Below, piece after piece: positions 49,201 to 59,775 of a DNA stretch of 64,000 nucleotides. The stretch comes from Aphelocoma coerulescens (Eukaryota; Chordata; Aves; Passeriformes; Corvidae). Numbering within the stretch: position 1 is the first letter of the stretch; the number at the start of each line of letters is the position of its first letter. The notes beneath the pieces are model-generated. The model had not been told where the DNA came from. It saw only the letters and a program-made list of their open reading frames with translations, and searched no databases. A program made the position numbers and the translations under genes. Location: assembly GCF_041296385.1 (NCBI RefSeq), contig NC_091013.1:70029563-70093562 (forward strand), read 5' to 3'.

Positions 49201-50306
49201 TCAAAGGCAAGGAAAATGCACGCAATCTGATCGTGCTGTGGTCAATGAAAAATCACTGTAAGCCAGCAGACAACAATAACTTCCTCTTTCCTCCTTCCCA
49301 GGCTGTGCTTGCTTTCTTCCTGTGGTCTTGCTTTCAGAAACTGCTGATTAAGAAGGCTCCCAAAATATCATGACCCAAGTGAAGAGGGGGAGGACAGAGA
49401 GGGAAAAGAACAGATGATATTTATGATTAAGGATCTCAATCACTCTAGCATAAACGATGAACTTAAGATCATTGGCAATAGAAATAGTTGACTTAACAGA
49501 TGGTAGGCAGCTCCTATCAGAGGAAACCATTCTGAGCATGAGCTTAATTGAACGGTTCAGATCTGTATAAATTAACATGTTTTAAATCTGTGCATATATT
49601 CAGCTTGATTTTCAGAATAAAGTTTTAGAGGTTTTAGGAGCCTCTAAGTGAAAAAATTGTTGTCAGAAATTGATCCCAGATCTTCAGGTGCTTATATGTA
49701 AGAAAAAAATTAATGTCCTATTATCTATCTTCAGAAAGGAAACATTTGGTAATGCAAGCAGTACTCTGCTCCTGGTGCTCATGATCTTAAGTGTATTTCT
49801 TATGGAAATTCTCTTAAGTAATTCTTAGGGGTAAACATCTGCCTATAAAAAATTTTATTAGATAAATAATTTAAATTTACACCCATTTCCCTGTTTTATG
49901 ATCTTGCAGTAAAAAGTAATAATTAAAAAAAAAGTAGCAATGAAGCTTCTCTACACTAACCCTTTTCTTTAAATTTTCCTAGTACCATGGGTTGCTGTGT
50001 GTACATGACAGGACATCAGTTCAATAAAAGAAAGTGTTATGAACACCCAAATAATTCTTAACAGCAGCATGTGCCTCAGTACAATCGCTCATGGGAGCTG
50101 TAAACAAGTGCTGCACATTACGCTGACATTTGCAACAGAGGTGTGAGCAGTGAGTTTCCATATGTTATGGTGCAAATGGTGGGCTATTCCTGCGAGATAA
50201 AGTGAACAGAATTCAATACAGGTAGAAGAGCAGGAATGACATTTATTGCCTAGAACAAGCTAAACTAAAGAACCATGCAAATCTACTTAATTCATCAAGT
50301 TTATAA
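46233..50306. other. 4 kb unique DNA, nothing recognised
   Basis: No gene or repeat family is recognised. Short AT palindromic runs occur near 48259-48277. A short duplication GTGGGAGTC/GTGGGAATTC lies near 47867-47885. Confidence 0.45.
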
Positions 50307-50311
50307 GAAGT
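50307..50311. repeat. Left target-site duplication GAAGT
   Basis: Five bases directly before the TG of the LTR at 50312, identical to 51476-51480. Confidence 0.82.
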
Positions 50312-51475
50312 TGTTATGATCCAGTTTTATTAAGGTTCTTTGGAAATTCCTCTGCCCGAATTAAGGTGCAAATGAGACCATATGCCAGTGACAATAATAT
50401 GGGTTTTATTGTATAGTAAATGTGAGAGAAAGAGAAAAGAAAAGGAGAAAGAAAGAGATAGAAAATAGATGGGGGGACAAAGAGTGACAGATACAGAATA
50501 AAAGAATATCACTGCTCCATGGGTCCCACTGGTGCCTCAATGATGCTCTCCAGCTGGTCTTCCCGGAGGTGAAGGTCGCCCCGGAAGGCACCGAGTCCCA
50601 TGGGTGCACATGCTCAGGCTGGGTGGGCACACAGAGTCCCATGGGTGCACATGCCCAGGCTGGGTGGGCACACAGAGCCCCATGGGTGCACATGCTCAGG
50701 CTGGGTGGGCACACAGAGCCCCATGGGTGCACATGCTCAGGCTGGGTGGGCACACAGAGCCCCATGGGTGCACATGCTCAGGCTGGGTGGGCACACAGAG
50801 TCCCACGGGTGTACATGCTCAGGCTGGGTGGGCACACAGAGCCCCATGGGTGCACATGCTCAGGCTGGGTGGGCACACAGAGTCCCATGGGTGCACATGC
50901 TCAGGCTGGGTGGGCACACAGAGTCCCATGGGTGCACATGCTCAGGCTGGGTGGGCATGTCCAGCCATGTCCCCCTGGGGTGGGGGTCAGTCTCTCACAG
51001 CAGACTCTGGGTCTGCTGCACCACGTGCAGCCCTGTGGGGTCGAGCCTCTCATGTGAAAGTCCCGTGGATGTGCCCTGTGGGGTTGGGGGTTCCACAGCT
51101 GGGCCAGTTTGTGTAATCAGAGGATGGGTGTTTATTGCCTCTCACCAGAGGTTATTACACCAGGCACCCAAAACCTCCTCCTGCCCCCTTGGTTGGGAGC
51201 AGTCTGTGTAAACCTGGCTTCTGTGAGCTGTGCTCTCCCCTCTGCCCCAAACTCAGCTGGGGATAGTTGCAGCTGGTGGCTTTGGCCTTTTGTGGATGCA
51301 CACCTTTCCCTTAGCCTGAGATGACTGAAGAATGCATTTCCCTTTATCTAATAATCAGTTTGACTTTCAGTTCAAAGTCCCACCCTTCAGAGAACCTTCT
51401 TTGGTTGTGGCTTCTTTATAAGGAGCAAAACTTTATATCAGTGTTTGAGGCATGAACTGTTTTCAGTCTCTGACA
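50312..51475 (-). mobile_element. Solo ERV LTR, reverse orientation, with internal minisatellite
   Basis: A 1164-bp LTR bounded by TGTTATGATCCAG on the left and CAGTCTCTGACA on the right (complement TGTCAGAGACTG). The ends are thus TG...CA, with exact 5-bp flanking duplications GAAGT (50307-50311 and 51476-51480). The orientation is inferred from an AATAAA opposite 50405-50410, about 95 bp from the left end, as expected for R/U5 on the minus strand. No tRNA primer site or gag, pol or env sequence adjoins, so it is a solo LTR. About 31% of its length is a 41-bp tandem array (50594-50958). The GC-rich core contrasts with AT-rich ends. The family is not recognised. An exact target duplication suggests relative youth. 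Confidence 0.8.
50594..50958. repeat. 41-bp minisatellite, 8.9 copies, no indels
   Basis: Units start at 50594, 50635, 50676, 50717, 50758, 50799, 50840, 50881 and 50922, exactly 41 bp apart. Each has AGTCCCATGGGTGCACATG or AGCCCCATGGGTGCACATG, then a CAGGCTGGGTGGGCACAC core. Variants differ at only a few positions: the T/C at unit base 3, one CCCAGG for CTCAGG (unit 2), and ACGGGTGTAC in unit 6. The type order is T,T,C,C,C,T,C,T,T. The last unit diverges after GGGTGGGCA. Because 41 is not a multiple of three and no frame has a stop, all three forward frames are open, giving the overlapping ORFs of 162-203 codons. Those ORFs are artefacts. Confidence 0.97.
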
Positions 51476-51480
51476 GAAGT
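51476..51480. repeat. Right target-site duplication GAAGT
   Basis: It directly follows the terminal CA at 51474-51475. Confidence 0.82.
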
Positions 51481-53079
51481 TTAGAGGGTAGGGTTGGTAC
51501 AGTGTTGAAGCCTATTGTCCACTGCTTTCTGCTGTGTACAAACAATCCCCAGGCTGAAAAATTACTTAGAATTAAATACACAGTGCAAAAGCACAGTGAG
51601 ATGTATTCCAAAATCCCTGATGTCAGAGTCATCTCATTTCAGCACATCATACCTCATTTCAGACCAAGTAAATTTGAAAAATATATCTTTATTAAGTTTT
51701 TGCCCTGTCTTGGCCCTCTTCATATCTGTGAACCTTTTCATGGAATACATTTCTAATTGCTCTGATGTCTATTTCTGCTGCTAAAACCTCACAAATACTC
51801 ATTTTTCTATTATTTTTGCCGAGGTCAAAATGGCTTGAGCGACGTACGACAGAGCAGGAAAAGTGGCCTTCTGCCTGTATTTTGACATCAAAGAACCTTT
51901 TTGTTTATGAAAATACTCTCTTATTTCAAGGTAACTCATATTAATTGCAGGTGATGGTCCAAATTCCCTGTTGGCCTAAGGCATTCCATTTCCATCAGCT
52001 TCAAGGCACTTGCTTGCCCATCCATCAGTCATGCACTTCTGAAGAAGTTGTTGTGAGTTAGTGACAGTATTGATTTACATCAAATGCTTTACTCTGCAGA
52101 AGCTGCCTCTTTAGCTTATACAGCTCTGTAGCCATCTTATTTCAACAGCACTCTGGTTACCTTGAAAAGTAACTTTACATTTGTAAAATCAAATTGTAAG
52201 CAAATTTGTCACACAAATTGTAAATTCATGTAAAGACTCCTGGCCCCTCACAAAGGACTACTTATTTCATGTGGATCTCCATGAAAACTGAATCAGATAC
52301 CCAGTTGTAGCAGGGATCCATGCTGGCCAGTGTGAATAGCATGAGAGGAAAGTAGGTGGTTGTGGCCTGAACTTATATGAGCCAGGTATGAAATTACCTT
52401 TCTTTTTCTTTAGAGCATGAGCAATGAAAGACATCTAATGACTACAATGGTTCAAAAGACAGATTTATAAGAGTGAAAAAAACCCAAAACATGTTAAGAT
52501 AGATATTGCCCCCTACCATGCCCTTCCAAGAGGCATCTTCCAATTTGGCTTTTTAGTCCTGTGATTTTCAGCAACTTTCTGGGCTACCGTAACTTCCCAG
52601 GAAAGGGCTACTGTAACTCCCCAGGAAAGCCAGAGGCATTGCTTTTGGCCTGCATTCTGTTCTACAAACCAGTCCTTTGTTCCTCTTGGGAGCCCATGTG
52701 TTGTCCCACTGCAGCCATCCCTTCCTGAGAGTATCTCTAGCTCCTCTATTGCCCCATGCAGCTCTCTGAGATCTGCTCCTAGCCAATCCTATCGATCTGC
52801 TCATGGGAAAGGCTACACCAGTCTCCTCTTCCATGTGGTACCAGCTAGTGAACTCTCTACTGTAGTCAGGGCAATACAAGCAGTCCTCCTACCTTCTCAT
52901 TGCCTAGTTACACCTCCTAGCAAGACATAATAGATGGAATATTTACACTAAACTGTGCCCAAAACAGTTCTGCCATCTGTCACAGTTGTGAATAATGAGT
53001 TCTTCGTACTTCCACCGAGTTATGCATTCAACGATCTCCCCATAATTGCAGATAATAAATGGGGACACCTGGCATTCCA
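51481..53079. other. Unique DNA with a 24-bp tandem duplication
   Basis: GGGCTACCGTAACTTCCCAG... (52581-52604) is repeated at 52605-52628 with two differences. A 103-codon reverse ORF (52568-52879) reads through this duplication, but no domain is recognised. The surrounding 52560-52880 segment is GC-richer than average. Confidence 0.45.
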
Positions 53080-53170
53080 CTGATGGCTGTATTAGTCCCA
53101 GTTAACAGATGGGTAAAACAGGGTGTGAAGCTATTAAAGGTAGAATTTTAACTCACGTAATGACAGCTGT
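53080..53170 (-). mobile_element. Possible MIR relic, reverse orientation
   Basis: The + strand CTGTATTAGTCCCAGTTAAC followed by AGATGGGTAAAACAGGGTGT and a GAAGCTATTAAAGGTAG segment resembles the antisense of the MIR 3' half, which has TATTATCCCCATTTTACAGA and AAACTGAGGCACAGAG-type blocks. The match is short and weak. Confidence 0.35.
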
Positions 53171-53879
53171 CTAAATATAAGGCATCTTGTCTATTCTACT
53201 TAGATAGGTTCTGTCTTTAGCCTATACAAAGAGACAGGCACTTCCAGAGGGGCTTATTGATCACACATTTTCTGGACTCCAACCTTTGGAATTAATTGTC
53301 CTCTGGAAATTCCTGTCTATATTCATTGACTGCACAAGCAGAGTTGATGACCAAACCTGCAACAAAACAACTCCCTTTTAGATGTCTAAAATTAGGTGAG
53401 ATGATTTCATACAAGAGTTGCTATTAGGGCAACTGAACCAGCTCCACAATTCTGGCCTCAAAGGGCAAGTGGGATGGCCACGCCACCTTATCTGGAGGGA
53501 ACATGGGAAGAGAGCAGATCCCAGGCACCAACACCCTGAGAAACACTCAGGGATGAAATGCCATGTATTGTGAGGAGTTCACGCTTTTAGTATAGCTGCT
53601 GACAGCTGATCATGAAATCTAGTCTTTGGAAATTGGCATCTTCTTGGTAGGGAGTGGGAATAAAACTGAAGGGAGCAAATTAAAGAAGTGAAGCTAACAG
53701 GAAGCATAGTGGACTAATAGAAGCACAGCAAAGGTTTCTAAGAATACCAAATGATCATTGAAAGTCACTGAAAGCTTTTTATCTCGGTATCAGATTGGTT
53801 TTGTAGATAGGACAGGTGGTTAGCAGAGCTGTTCAGGTTAGTCCTTACACCTGCCTACTTGGAGAGAGGCGTGATCCAG
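53171..53879. other. Unique DNA, nothing recognised
   Basis: No gene or repeat family is seen. Confidence 0.4.
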
Positions 53880-54040
53880 CTGAGTTAATGCCAGACTAAA
53901 ACTTGGAAGATTTGGTTTCCAGCTCTATCAGTGACCTGAAACACAATTGCCACAGCCAGATCCTTTTCCCTTTTCATGCTTCGCTTTCCTGATTTATTGA
54001 GTGAGGGTAGTTATTCTGTAAGATTCCTTTATAAAATATT
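53880..54040 (+). mobile_element. MIR SINE relic
   Basis: GGAAGATTTGGTTTCCAGCT (53906-53925), CTATCAGTGACCTGAAACAC, a CCAGATCCTTTTCCC segment, GCTTCGCTTTCCTGATTTAT (53979-53998) and GAGTGAGGGTAGTTATT follow the MIR consensus order. That order is a GACCTGGGTTCCAGTCC-like block, CTCTGCCACTGACCTGCTG, a CAAGTCACTTCACC block, CCTCAGTTTCCTCATCTGTA and ATGGGGATAATA. It is an old, well-ordered copy. Confidence 0.65.
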
Positions 54041-54904
54041 TCCAGTTGACTAAATGGGAAATTTCACCTCCTGAGCTAAAGGTGATTAATTGCATCTCTA
54101 ATGCCAGCTTTTGAACTCACTTGAAAAAAAAAATTCAGTTTTACATTTTTTAGAAAGGGTAGAAACATATAAATACAGAGAAGGTTAATTACTAAATACA
54201 TACATCTATGTAAATACAGGGAAACATCATTACATAATAAAGTGGAGTTCTGGCACTGTCCGGGTGAATTAAACAGCAAATTCCCACCTGTATACTTAGT
54301 GTTAGAATTGAGCCAACTATGAGTTGTGTGGTTTGCTTTCAGGGGTGACAAATGCCAAGGATAGCACTAGTTTGCCTTTTGATTTTAGTAGAAATAAAGG
54401 AATTTGATGGATAGGTAGCAAGAAATTTACTGCATTTGGCCCTGACTTCTCCCACATTCTCCCTCCAACAATCTGCAAATGTCCCTTGGCTGCTCTGTGC
54501 ACAGATTTATCAAGCAGAGATTGAATGATGGGAGCATACCACTGAGGTGGTTGTATTCATGTAGTGGGTGTGTTGGTGTCTTTAGGCAGTTGCTATGGCT
54601 CCTAATTTGTTCACCAAGTACATATTTCTCATCTTTTCAAGGAGCCTGTTTCAATAGAAAATTGCTAACAGCTTCACTCAGGGACTATAGGGTCTGTCCA
54701 GGAGCATGCAGCTCCATAGAGCAAAATCCTTTCCCCAGTGAGATCAGTAGAAGTTTTGCCATCAAGGGAAAAATCTTTACTCTTTGTCTTCAAGACTGAT
54801 TTCTTCTAGTTGTATATTTGCCCACAGTATTTTCAGACCCCTCTGCAAACTTGAGACAAGGGAAACACTTATTTTTGTGGAATCCTGTGATATGTCTTGA
54901 AATT
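54041..54904. other. Unique DNA, nothing recognised
   Basis: A 106-codon forward ORF at 54479-54799 has no recognisable domain. No other signal. Confidence 0.4.
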
Positions 54905-55180
54905 GTACTGTGATGGGATTTATGGCCTTCAAGCTGAAGGATGGTAAGTGTAGATGAGACATTAGGAAGATGTTCTTTTCTGTAAGTGTGGCAAGGCACT
55001 GGAATAGGTTGCCCAGGGAGGCTGTGGATGCCCATTCCTGCAGGTCTTCAAGGCCAGGCTGGATGGGGCTCTGAGCACCCTGGTCTAGTGGAAGGTTCCC
55101 TGCCCATGGCAGCAGGGTTAGAGCTAGATGATCTTTGAAGACCCTTCCAACCCAAACCATTCTATGATTCTGATTCTATC
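54905..55180 (+). mobile_element. CR1 LINE 3' end
   Basis: It shows GGCCTTCAAGCTGAAGGATG, GACATTAGGAAGATGTTCTT, TGGAATAGGTTGCCCAGGGA (54999-55018), CAAGGCCAGGCTGGATGGGG and CTAGATGATCTTTGAAGACC (55122-55141). A tail with ATTCTATGATTCTGATTCTA follows. About 275 bp of 5'-truncated CR1. Reverse-strand ORFs of 81 and 127 codons across it are artefacts. Confidence 0.93.
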
Positions 55181-57559
55181 AGTTGCCATAAGGCAGAGCA
55201 AAATACACAAGTGACTGATTTGCATCTCCCGATTTTCAGGTTATTTTCTATAAGATTCTATTGTTGGTTTTACCTTGTCTGTGCTGCCCTGGATTAACAA
55301 TGAAATAAATAGGAGGTCTATATGGTTGGTTAGATACAAAGTTATAAACCCTACAGAAAGTATCAAAAAGTTAAAAGTGTATTTTCAAATATAAGGTTAC
55401 AAAAAAATGGGGAGCCCTGTGTTCCATCAAGAGTTTGTTCAGAAACCACCAGACCTTTCATAATGAGGAGCACCACTTATTTCTGCTATAATCCATTATA
55501 CTGGCAGCAGGTAAGGCATATATAAGAGTCTGAAAAATTGTTATCAGCATAGTTTAATTAAAATAAACAGTGGAAATGTACGGCTTGTTACACGCCAAAT
55601 GAAAAGTCATTATTGGAAGCATCTCTTCTCAGGTCCCAGATGTGCACCCATGTCCATGTATTTGTTCCTTTTGAATGCTACAAAACTCTGGGATATGTAG
55701 CCAGTAACATGGAGAAGACTCATCAGCTCATGGCAGACAGAACTCAAATTTTTAGGTACTTATATATAGCTATTTTCTTCATTCCATTTCTCTGTATGCT
55801 AATCATTTTGGTGAGGGTAATCTTCCAAATTAAAGTTACATTTAAAAGGAATTGTTTGGATTAAGAGTCAATGAAAGTTTTTGGTCGGCCCAATAAAGAT
55901 GTCTATCTAGTGGTGAAACCAGTCAGTAACTAAGCTACACCAGGAGCTCAGACACATAGCTCATAGTATCTTTTGCAATATGAAATAGCCTAGTGTATCC
56001 AAGATCCACACAGGGCTGGAGGCTGTGGCAGAGAACTTAACAAGGCATGTGCCCTCTGGAACCACAGATGGAGACCAGCTGCTGCATCTGAGAGCACCCC
56101 AAATAGCCACAGAGCTCTGCTAATGGTCATGGAAGCAGACCAAGGTTAAGAGTCTGGAGCTGAATCCTGTCTTTAGCGGGTGGCAATTTTATGGGACAGT
56201 ATCACATAATCACAGCTTGACCTCCTTATAAAGAGCCAAGTTGTCTCCTCAGAGTGTCAAGAAGATTGCCACATTTTCCTTATAAATGAATCAAAAGTGC
56301 AAATTGCACAGACAATCACTGGAGTTTTAAAAAGTTCTGAAAATCTTCCAAGAACTCACCAGGAGATGGAGAAAGTTGGATGAAATTTCTGTTGTAAACA
56401 TACTTATATCTAACTTCATCTAAAAACGGTAAAATTGCCCTTATGCTTCAAAAACTGTTTAAGCAAAGTTCTTTTGTGGCAATGTATATTGTTTTTATCC
56501 ATCATGAAGATGGAGTGTGTAGTTGTCTTGTTAGCTTGCATGAAGCATTTTTGGTACTAAGCCTTATAAAATTTTGTTTAATAAGGAATCTTTGCAGTCT
56601 TTTAACTTTAGGCAAATGAGACTATCACTATAGTACATAAGATTGTTTCATTTACTGTTAGTGTATTTGTATTCTTTAAAATACATGGTGAAATTGCTTC
56701 TGAAGCCATGGAATTCAGAATGGTGAGAGCCTGGCTGTGATAAGGAATTTAGTATCCTCTGAGATATTAAATGAAAACAAAAATTTGGTCTGAAATAGAA
56801 TCCATTTGGTCAGAGTTGCCATCAGAACAATTACTGTCTGGTGACTCCCATGCACAAGTTGCAGAAAAACATGATGGAATCCACCATGTGCTGACCTCTC
56901 TCGGTACCTCTGCACCTGGCAGAGAGAGCTCTGGATGTGATGGGGAAATTAATGTAAGGGAAAAAATTTTGCAAGATGGTTGACTTTGAATGTATGGATT
57001 TTTAGAGATATACAAAACTTGAGTGTTTAGTTACCTATGCCTCCTTTCCAAAGGATGGGCCACACAACCCACTTTAGCTGTCTAGATCACCTAGAGGTTT
57101 GTAGAGAGATACTGCCCATGAAAACTGGCCCTGGATATCACACAGGGTTATTCAAAAATCCTGTGGAGATCAGAAGCCTTCTCACCCTCTCTGTAACTTT
57201 GGTTTCTTTTTTCCTTTTCACACAGCTGCCCAAGTGGGCTGTACTCCTGTCTTTTTAAGGCTGCCTGATAGCTGTGCTTATGCCATTTTTTATGATAGAC
57301 CAACAATATAAAAGCAATGATTCAGGAACGGGTAACCTGGGTTTCCAATCTCCTTCAGATGAAGAGGGCTCAGACCCATATTCCCAGAGGTTGCCCCATA
57401 GAGCACATTACAGACCCTTCCTGTGGGGTACAGTGGGAGGGAAAGAAGATAAGAGAATTTGCCTGGCCAGGCCTCAGCCTGGCATCCGAGATACACATGG
57501 TTAAAAGAAAAACAGTCAAGAAAGAGCAGAACTGCAAGATTTCTGTTCAAATAACAGGG
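55181..57559. other. Unique DNA, nothing recognised
   Basis: An 83-codon forward ORF at 55613-55864 includes a hydrophobic stretch (YLYIAIFFIPFLCMLIILV), but it lacks a family match and any context, so it is not annotated as a gene. Confidence 0.4.
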
Positions 57560-58150
57560 CCTGCGTTTCTGCTCATCGCCCCTGGGTGCTCACTCCAGCT
57601 GAAAGCCTGTTGTGCATAACTTGTGCAGTGATAGCAGCTTCTCTGAGGTTCCAAGTTAGCATGGACAGTGCGTAACTCCAGTGCCTGGGAAGCTTTCAGG
57701 TTAGCCGCAAGGTGCCTATTGATTTTGAGCTGACAGGCATTACGCAGTGCTGCACTGCTGTCAGGGCAGAGACGCGTAAATTGCATTTAAATACAGTGGT
57801 AGCCAGGGCTGTAAAGGTGCGCAGCTAATTCTTTGTCATCAAAACTTGGTGCCATAGGAATCTTTTAACACCAGCATTTACTTTATTAGCAAAAAAAAGA
57901 AGCAATTGCAAAAGAGATCTTGCTAGATCTAGTGACTGTAAACCAGCAGAAACATAGTCATGCAGTTTAGTGCCTGACAGGAAGAGAGCACACTGCAAAC
58001 TCTGTTTGCAAATATCGAACAAAGTGAAGTACAAAAGAGCATATAAATGAAGGCAAAGCAGTATCACTGAATGCTGTACTAATTAATCACTCCCAGTATT
58101 AATTATTCTTATTGAAAAAAATTCAAATTTTTAAAGAATTCTCTAAGGAA
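57560..58150. promoter_or_regulatory. Candidate conserved non-coding element
   Basis: CpGs are locally retained (eight between about 57563 and 57822, including GAGACGCGTAAATT). TGACAG (57731-57736) and homeodomain-like TAATTAATCA (58080-58089) motifs are present, and CTTTGTC (57832-57838) resembles a SOX site. No frame is open through the segment. This texture is typical of vertebrate developmental enhancers, but conservation cannot be judged from one sequence. Low confidence. Confidence 0.22.
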
Positions 58151-59278
58151 ACAACATCATGGCAAACACCACAGAGCCACAGGGGCATTATATATATTGG
58201 ATAAAGTGATGCAAATATTATCAGTCTCACACAGGTGCCACAATCATGCTGATATACTGATCACAGTATGAAGAAAAGCTGACTAAGTGGGATCCAAGTT
58301 CAGACAGTATCTTTCACTCAAGCCAGTTATCATAATGCAAATCTGCCACAAAGACTGCTTAAAACACATGGTAAGAATGCTATCAGTTTGTTAGAAACTT
58401 GGCAATAGGATGCTAGTTTTTCAACAAAGCATGAGTAAATGACACAAGGTACAGAAAGTACGTATTAGATCCTTTAGGACAAAGAAATGCTGTTCCACAG
58501 TGCATAGAAGCTGCCTTTCTCCAATGTGGGGAAGTGTTACTACATTCATCATTGGCTCCATTTCTTTCCATTGTCAGCAGCAACTACATCTGTCTTAGCA
58601 ACTCAGGATATTATTAGGTAAACTATAAACATCCTCAGAGGCTGTAGGCTCTCAGGGCATCAATATATCTGTCACTTTTCAAAATCATCCATTACATGTA
58701 TATAACTGACTCTTCTCAGTGTCACAGCAGGGAACTTGACAGCAGCTGCTCAGCGCTGGCAGCACAGTTCCCATTGCACAAGTCACTGCAGGTCAACTTA
58801 CCAACTCACTTTTCCCAGCCACCAGAGCTGCTGCTGCAAAAGCCCTCCCTAACTCTGGCTCCATGTAACCCATGTAACCCCAATGAAATGGTGATGTTGC
58901 CCAGGGTCTCATGTTTGCTCCAAGGGGTAAAATATAATGGAGCAACTGGTGCCAAAAAGGTGCAGGCAGGCAGGACTGTGTGTCCACCACAACTCAGATG
59001 CAGCCAAGCATGGGAACAGGTACCCTCAGCACAAAGCTCACTCACAAGCAGCATCCTCACAACAGCCCCATACCTCAGACATTATAAATACCTAAGAACA
59101 TTTTTCTTAGCACCTTCAGCACCAAAAGAAACTAAAGGGATGATTTGCAGTCCATCCTTGGGAACCTGCTGAGGACAGTGCACTACACACAGCAAGGATC
59201 CTCATCCTGCCTGGTCTTTCTGCTGTGGCTGCTCTGGGCTACTGGCAGCTCCCTGCAGCTTTGCAGTCCACTAGCTCA
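58151..59278. other. Unique DNA, GC-richer to the right, with a 158-codon ORF
   Basis: The forward ORF at 58696-59172 is the longest in the window outside LTR and minisatellite DNA. The protein is serine/leucine/proline-rich, with no recognisable domain, signal or repeat. No splice sites, promoter or poly(A) signal can be tied to it. A short duplication CCATGTAACCCATGTAACCC lies at 58861-58880. I consider chance the likeliest explanation. Confidence 0.35.
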
Positions 59279-59324
59279 ATAGCCAGGCCCCAGCTCCCCG
59301 GGGAAGGAGCTGGGGTCTGGCTAT
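59279..59324. repeat. Strong hairpin: 19-bp stem, 8-nt loop
   Basis: The arm at 59279-59297 (AATAGCCAGGCCCCAGCTCC minus its first base) pairs with 59306-59324 (GGAGCTGGGGTCTGGCTAT) over 19 positions, with one G-T (G-U) pair at 59287/59316. The loop is CCGGGGAA (59298-59305). The stem is GC-rich and would be very stable as RNA or extruded DNA. At 46 nt total it is short for a microRNA precursor. Role unknown. Confidence 0.9.
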
Positions 59325-59328
59325 GGAG

Positions 59329-59345
59329 GTCACCATGGTGATGAC
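59329..59345. promoter_or_regulatory. RFX-like X-box palindrome
   Basis: GTCACCATGGTGATGAC contains the perfect 12-bp palindrome TCACCATGGTGA (59330-59341). Half-sites GTCACC and GGTGAT are close to the RFX consensus (GTNRCC and RGYAAC-type half-sites). It lies five bases from the hairpin. Binding is inferred from the motif only. Confidence 0.3.
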
Positions 59346-59632
59346 TGTGCTGAGCAAACCACTGCTGCAGTCCAACTGCAGAGTGTAGGTGACATGGAGG
59401 GACAGGTCCCTTTCTTTGGAGAGTCTGCCATTGCAGAAAATGTTTTGTGACAAGTACCTTGTCTGCAAGGGCTGGCTGATCTGCTTGCTGTCAGAAGGCT
59501 GTTGGGGTGTCTCTGGAGGCGTGTGCACAATGATAGTGGCAAACAGCACACATATTCCCCCTTTTGGCAGTTTCCTTGCCAGTGAAGATCATTACAGACA
59601 GCATTTACTGCTCTTAGTAAGCCCAGCAAATG
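59346..59632. other. GC-richer unique DNA
   Basis: Overlapping ORFs of 84-99 codons occur on both strands, including 59271-59549 (-) that crosses the hairpin. None carries a recognised domain. Confidence 0.35.
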
Positions 59633-59775
59633 GCATCAATTAAAAGTTTAGATTTTCAAAGCAGTATTGGGATCCTAAACGGTTTCTGTAAATATACACC
59701 ATGCATCAATTAAAAGTTTAGATTTTCAAAGCAGTATTGGGATCCTAAACGGTTTCTGTAAATATACACCATGCA
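59633..59775. repeat. Perfect 70-bp tandem duplication
   Basis: Positions 59633-59705 are identical to 59703-59775 (period exactly 70 bp, 2.04 copies, no mismatch). The unit begins GCATCAATTAAAAGTTTAG and ends TAAATATACACCAT. Identity over 73 aligned bases in neutral-looking DNA implies a very recent duplication, or an assembly error. Confidence 0.98.

Noticed and set aside
50569..51211. Three forward ORFs (162-203 codons) and one reverse ORF with peptide repeats
   Set aside because: They are produced by the 41-bp array, which is stop-free in every forward frame; there is no start context or domain.
54777..55160. 127-codon reverse ORF
   Set aside because: It is mostly the antisense of the CR1 3' end at 54905-55180.
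55613..55864. Short ORF with a transmembrane-like segment
   Set aside because: AT-rich DNA readily gives hydrophobic stretches; no family similarity, promoter or splice context is visible.
59279..59324. MicroRNA precursor
   Set aside because: A 46-nt hairpin with an uninterrupted stem is shorter than a typical animal pre-miRNA, and no extended lower stem is present.
59271..59549. 92-codon reverse ORF that looked codon-like
   Set aside because: It crosses the hairpin, I cannot match it to any family, and competing ORFs are equally long.
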